Made by a program: the position numbers and the translations under genes | DNA from: an uncultured Flavobacteriia bacterium | Lineage (GTDB): Bacteria > Bacteroidota > Bacteroidia > Flavobacteriales > Flavobacteriaceae | Direction of reading: 5' to 3' | Length of the DNA: 27,342 nt | Assembly (NCBI GenBank): GCA_946482495.1 | Contig: CAMLRV010000005.1 | Location: 1-27,342 of the forward strand | The notes under the pieces: model-generated | Database searches by the model: none | What the model was told of the DNA's origin: nothing | What the model saw: the letters and a program-made list of their open reading frames with translations, nothing else | In this document: in pieces, positions 24,277 through 27,342 of the stretch | Position numbering within the stretch: position 1 is the first letter of the stretch | Layout: each line of letters starts with the position of its first letter

Positions 24277-26546
24277 TATCTAACCAACATAATTTTTTTA
24301 ACAGTAGTTTCCGCAGAATCACCTGTAGTGACAAAAACCATGTACACACCAGAAGCTACTTTATATTTACCGAATGCAGTTGTGTCCCACTCAACAGTTC
24401 CGCCAGAAGAAGTAGTTTCAAAAACTAAATTTCCTTCAATATCTGTAATTTTAAGATTTACTTTATCCATTAAACCAGCAATTTTTACTGTTCCTGAATA
24501 ACCTGGTCTTACTGGGTTTGGATATACATACACGTTTTCTAAATCTTCGCTTCCTTTGGTAGACGATCCTAAATAAGAAACCAAGCCTTTATCGGTAGCA
24601 AAAAACACTTCTCCAGTAACCTCATCGATATCAATATCCATGACATTATTACTTGGCAAAGGCGAATTTTCTTTGGTAAATCTTTTTAATGTCACTTGTC
24701 CGTTGGCACTAACTTGGAATACACCAGCATCAGCAATTGACACCCATTTGTTATTGGATCCGTCAACTTTAATATCTTGAATTACTTGTTGGTAAAATAA
24801 TTCTTGCGCCAAATCTCCTTCTTGAATAACGATATTAGTTGTACTCAATTCATTTTCTGAAATAAATCTATCTGTATTGTTTAAAATTCTTAACCCTTTA
24901 AATGTACCAATCCACAATTGATTTCTGTTATCAACTGCAACGCAACGCACATCGTTACTAGGTAAATTGCCATTATCTTCATTAATTACGATATACTTGT
25001 TGTTGTATTTTTCGTTAAAAGCAATGACACCAGCTCCATAGGACGCGACCCATTTCGTACTGTTTTTATCTACATCAATATTGCCATAATGCAATCCTTT
25101 TGGATTGGGCACCACTGCACTTAAATCATAAGATTGCCAAGTATTATTACTCTTTAAAACTTTAATTCCGTTGTTCACTAAAGCATTGGTTAGCCATAAA
25201 TTGCCATCTTTATCGTACTTCATTCCATTAATTCTTACCGAAATAAAATTTTGATTTGGCGGTGGCAAACTCACAGACTCCAAATAATTGGTTTGATTAA
25301 ACAAGAAAGCATTTGTTTTATTCGTAAATTTTAACATACCACTGTGACCAGAAGCTACAAAAACTTCTGTAGCATTTCTAGGATTTTGAGTAATGGCTGC
25401 TAAAGAAAGTGCGCCTTGAAGTTCAGTTGTTGGAATTTTATTCCAACCACTATTTTTATTGAAAATACTTATTCCTTGTGATTTATAATCTGGCGCATAC
25501 GTTCTACTATAACCACCATGAGTTAGCCATAAATCGTTAGTAGTTTTAGTGACTTTAAACGCATAATCTTCAATTGGTCCATTCGGAGAAATATTTGTAA
25601 AAACAGTTGGATTAACTAAAGTCGTTTCAAACAAACCATTTTTAGTTGTACCAATATATAACTTGTCGTTTTTAGTAATGGCACAAGTAAAAGTATCAGG
25701 GAAATTTGGAATTTGATACACAATACTAACCAAAGCAAAACTCTGATTATATACTAAAATTTGATATTGATTTGAAATCGTAAGATAGGTATTATCTGTT
25801 CTTAATTTTAAACCGTATGAAACTTGATTTGAAAATTGCTGTGGTACATTTCCAACAAATTTATAAGTATAACCATCGCTATTCATGGCTACCAATTGAT
25901 TGTTGAAAGTTACTATACTCATCCAATAACCCGAATTAAAAACAGACCATTGGGAAAAATCATATAAAAACGGATTACTTAATGTTGCTTTCTTAATTCC
26001 TTGAGTTCTTGTAACGGCAAAAATTTCTCCATTAAAAATAGTTGTTTGTAAAACATCAATATTTTCACCTGAATTTCCAATATAAAAATTACTTTCTATT
26101 TCTAAATTAGAGAGTTTAATCACACTAATTCCATATTTAGTGGAAACATATACCTTTCCATTAAATTCATAAAAATCATTAATTCGCTTCATGTTTGGAG
26201 GAAGAGGAACATCTGTAATGATATCTACTTTATTTAAAGTGCTTCCATCTGGTTTAATAATAATAATTAAACCATTCTCATTACCAATTAATGTATGATT
26301 GTTAGAGGTTTGAAAAACAGTTGTAATTTCATCAGGTTTTACATCATTTACCGAAGTAAAAGTGGCTAATACATTAGAAGTGATGTCTTTGTTGAAAACC
26401 GAGTTTTTGGTACTCGAATACACTTTCGTATCTGAATTACAAACATCTGTAATTTCATTAAACGAGAAATATCCTTTCCATAATTTCTGTTGAGAAAAAG
26501 AAAATAACGTAAAGCATAAAAACAAATATGGAAGTATTTTTCGCAT
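24276..26546 (-). CDS. porZ: PorZ-like T9SS component (beta-propeller with CTD)
   Basis: This 756-residue exported protein has a signal peptide (1-19, ending FSQQ), two stacked beta-propeller regions made of short WxAS/WIGT-type blades (for example GNLWLTNALV, NQLWIGTFKGL, TGEVFFATDKGL), and a C-terminal beta-sandwich sorting domain from about residue 670 (VYVYPNPVRPG through KKIMLVR). That architecture, the length and the start LWKGYFSFNEITDV match PorZ, the surface T9SS protein that in Porphyromonas helps attach anionic LPS to cargo. Two-component-regulator propeller proteins share the blades but normally carry a kinase domain, absent here. It has a good -7 box upstream and is coupled to recO downstream. 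The exact role in a bacterium without A-LPS is open. Confidence 0.75.
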   Translation of the reverse strand: MRKILPYLFLCFTLFSFSQQKLWKGYFSFNEITDVCNSDTKVYSSTKNSVFNKDITSNVLATFTSVNDVKPDEITTVFQTSNNHTLIGNENGLIIIIKPDGSTLNKVDIITDVPLPPNMKRINDFYEFNGKVYVSTKYGISVIKLSNLEIESNFYIGNSGENIDVLQTTIFNGEIFAVTRTQGIKKATLSNPFLYDFSQWSVFNSGYWMSIVTFNNQLVAMNSDGYTYKFVGNVPQQFSNQVSYGLKLRTDNTYLTISNQYQILVYNQSFALVSIVYQIPNFPDTFTCAITKNDKLYIGTTKNGLFETTLVNPTVFTNISPNGPIEDYAFKVTKTTNDLWLTHGGYSRTYAPDYKSQGISIFNKNSGWNKIPTTELQGALSLAAITQNPRNATEVFVASGHSGMLKFTNKTNAFLFNQTNYLESVSLPPPNQNFISVRINGMKYDKDGNLWLTNALVNNGIKVLKSNNTWQSYDLSAVVPNPKGLHYGNIDVDKNSTKWVASYGAGVIAFNEKYNNKYIVINEDNGNLPSNDVRCVAVDNRNQLWIGTFKGLRILNNTDRFISENELSTTNIVIQEGDLAQELFYQQVIQDIKVDGSNNKWVSIADAGVFQVSANGQVTLKRFTKENSPLPSNNVMDIDIDEVTGEVFFATDKGLVSYLGSSTKGSEDLENVYVYPNPVRPGYSGTVKIAGLMDKVNLKITDIEGNLVFETTSSGGTVEWDTTAFGKYKVASGVYMVFVTTGDSAETTVKKIMLVR

Positions 26547-26568
26547 AATTTATAAATCGTTGGTACTA

Positions 26569-26576
26569 CAAATATA
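26569..26576 (-). promoter_or_regulatory. Candidate -7 promoter element of porZ-recO
   Basis: Minus-strand TATATTTG, an exact TAnnTTTG match, ends 22 bases before the porZ ATG and gives a leader of about 15 bases. A TTC rather than TTG lies at the -33 distance. It suggests porZ-recO can be expressed apart from batD. Confidence 0.5.
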
Positions 26577-26608
26577 CAATAAACGTAAATATCTGAACAT
26601 TATTGAGT

Positions 26609-27342
26609 TTAAACTCCAATAACTTTGATTAAATTTTGTAGTTTTTCAAAATCTAATTGCATGTTAGCATCGGAAGTTGGCATGTATCTTGCCTTTTCAC
26701 AATTTTGTAATAAGCTTATAAATTCGGTAGTGTTTTCTGAAGAAATTTGGTTTTCTTGAAACTTTTGAATGATGTTTTCTTTGTTTAAATCAGCTTTTTC
26801 TAAGGAAAATTTATACTGTAAAAATTCGGCAATTTTACTTTCCATTTTCTGATAAAACATTTCTTTATTTGAAATAAAATCTTGAATTTCGTTTACCGAA
26901 AATTCTTTTTTCATGGGTTGCACTTTCTCTACAATCACTTCTTCCGTTGGCTTTTTATTTCTTTTCAATGTAAAAAACAACAAGGCTAATCCAACAACGG
27001 AAACCGCCCCAATAAAATGCATAAATGTAAATTCAAACCCAGAATTGGCTTTATCTTTTTCTGCTGCGTTTTTTGAAGATTTATCTTTTGAAACCGAAGT
27101 GATATTAGACAAATTTTCACCTTGTAAAACATTCAAGTCAATAGCGTCAGATGAAATGGTTTTATAGCTTTTAGTTTGCACATCGAAAAAGGAAAACTGC
27201 TGAGGTTTCAATTTAAAATTTCCTTTTTCTTGAGGAATAATGGTATAACTATCCATAATTTTCCCTGAAATTCCCTTCATGTTTTCATTGATAAACTCCT
27301 TATGTTGCGGTTCGTAAATTTCAAAATTAGAAGGCAAATTAG
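26609..27342 (-). CDS. batD: BatD-like protein, C-terminal part (cut by window edge)
   Basis: About 244 C-terminal residues are visible; the frame stays open past the right edge, so the true start lies outside. The remnant of the periplasmic beta-rich part (YEPQ, ISGKIMDSYTIIPQEKG, KLKPQQFSFFD) ends at about residue 95. A membrane helix follows (FMHFIGAVSVVGLALLFF), then a charged cytoplasmic tail (EVIVEKVQPMKKEFSV, helical to the end LIKVIGV). This topology and the IIPQEKGxFxLKP motif fit BatD of the Bacteroides aerotolerance (Bat) operon, which is linked to MoxR/VWA chaperone systems. It precedes porZ by 62 bases on the same strand. A TTG at 27337 is internal, not a start. Confidence 0.8.
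   Translation of the reverse strand, partial: NLPSNFEIYEPQHKEFINENMKGISGKIMDSYTIIPQEKGNFKLKPQQFSFFDVQTKSYKTISSDAIDLNVLQGENLSNITSVSKDKSSKNAAEKDKANSGFEFTFMHFIGAVSVVGLALLFFTLKRNKKPTEEVIVEKVQPMKKEFSVNEIQDFISNKEMFYQKMESKIAEFLQYKFSLEKADLNKENIIQKFQENQISSENTTEFISLLQNCEKARYMPTSDANMQLDFEKLQNLIKVIGV

Overview
The window looks like a chromosomal segment of a low-GC member of the Bacteroidota, most likely a Flavobacteriaceae (Flavobacterium-like). Several independent signs agree: two very large secreted proteins with type IX secretion system (T9SS) C-terminal sorting domains, a PorZ-like protein, a BatD-type protein, an eukaryote-like (type 2) isoleucyl-tRNA synthetase, a degenerate TraR/DksA protein next to ileS and lspA, and Bacteroidota-style promoters (TAnnTTTG) with no Shine-Dalgarno sequences before most starts. 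I see no rRNA, tRNA, CRISPR array, integrase, transposase or phage gene.

Layout, left to right. (1) 38-6181, minus: a 2047-residue modular surface adhesin with a type B T9SS signal. (2) 6182-6614: a 433-bp AT-rich divergent promoter region. (3) 6615-7853, plus: the GTPase HflX, followed by a REP-like double hairpin and a bidirectional terminator. (4) 7986-11198, minus: an iron-sulfur assembly cluster read sufS, small lipoprotein, sufE, DUF59/SufT-like, DUF2480. Degenerate short-period repeats fill both gaps around the DUF59 gene. (5) 11339-13921, plus: a tightly packed four-gene unit of a PadR regulator, a membrane protein with a HAAS-like cytoplasmic part, a 59-residue two-helix membrane protein and an exported serine beta-lactamase-like hydrolase. 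(6) 13974-18442, minus: ileS, the TraR/DksA-like gene and lspA. (7) 18613-19224, minus: a small secreted protein. (8) 19426-23346, minus: a T9SS-exported soluble PQQ glucose dehydrogenase-like enzyme carrying adhesion-type modules. (9) 23551-27342, minus: recO, porZ and the 3' part of batD, which runs off the right edge.

Two themes recur. One is the cell envelope: LspA processes lipoproteins, PorZ belongs to the T9SS, and the adhesin and the PQQ enzyme are T9SS cargo. The other is housekeeping: suf, hflX, ileS, recO.

I found no obvious defence or mobile system. The observations best worth a second look are the GXHH (instead of HXGH) active-site motif in IleRS, the PQQ dehydrogenase fused to T9SS modules, and the compact PadR unit, whose 59-residue protein resembles the membrane half of its upstream neighbour.
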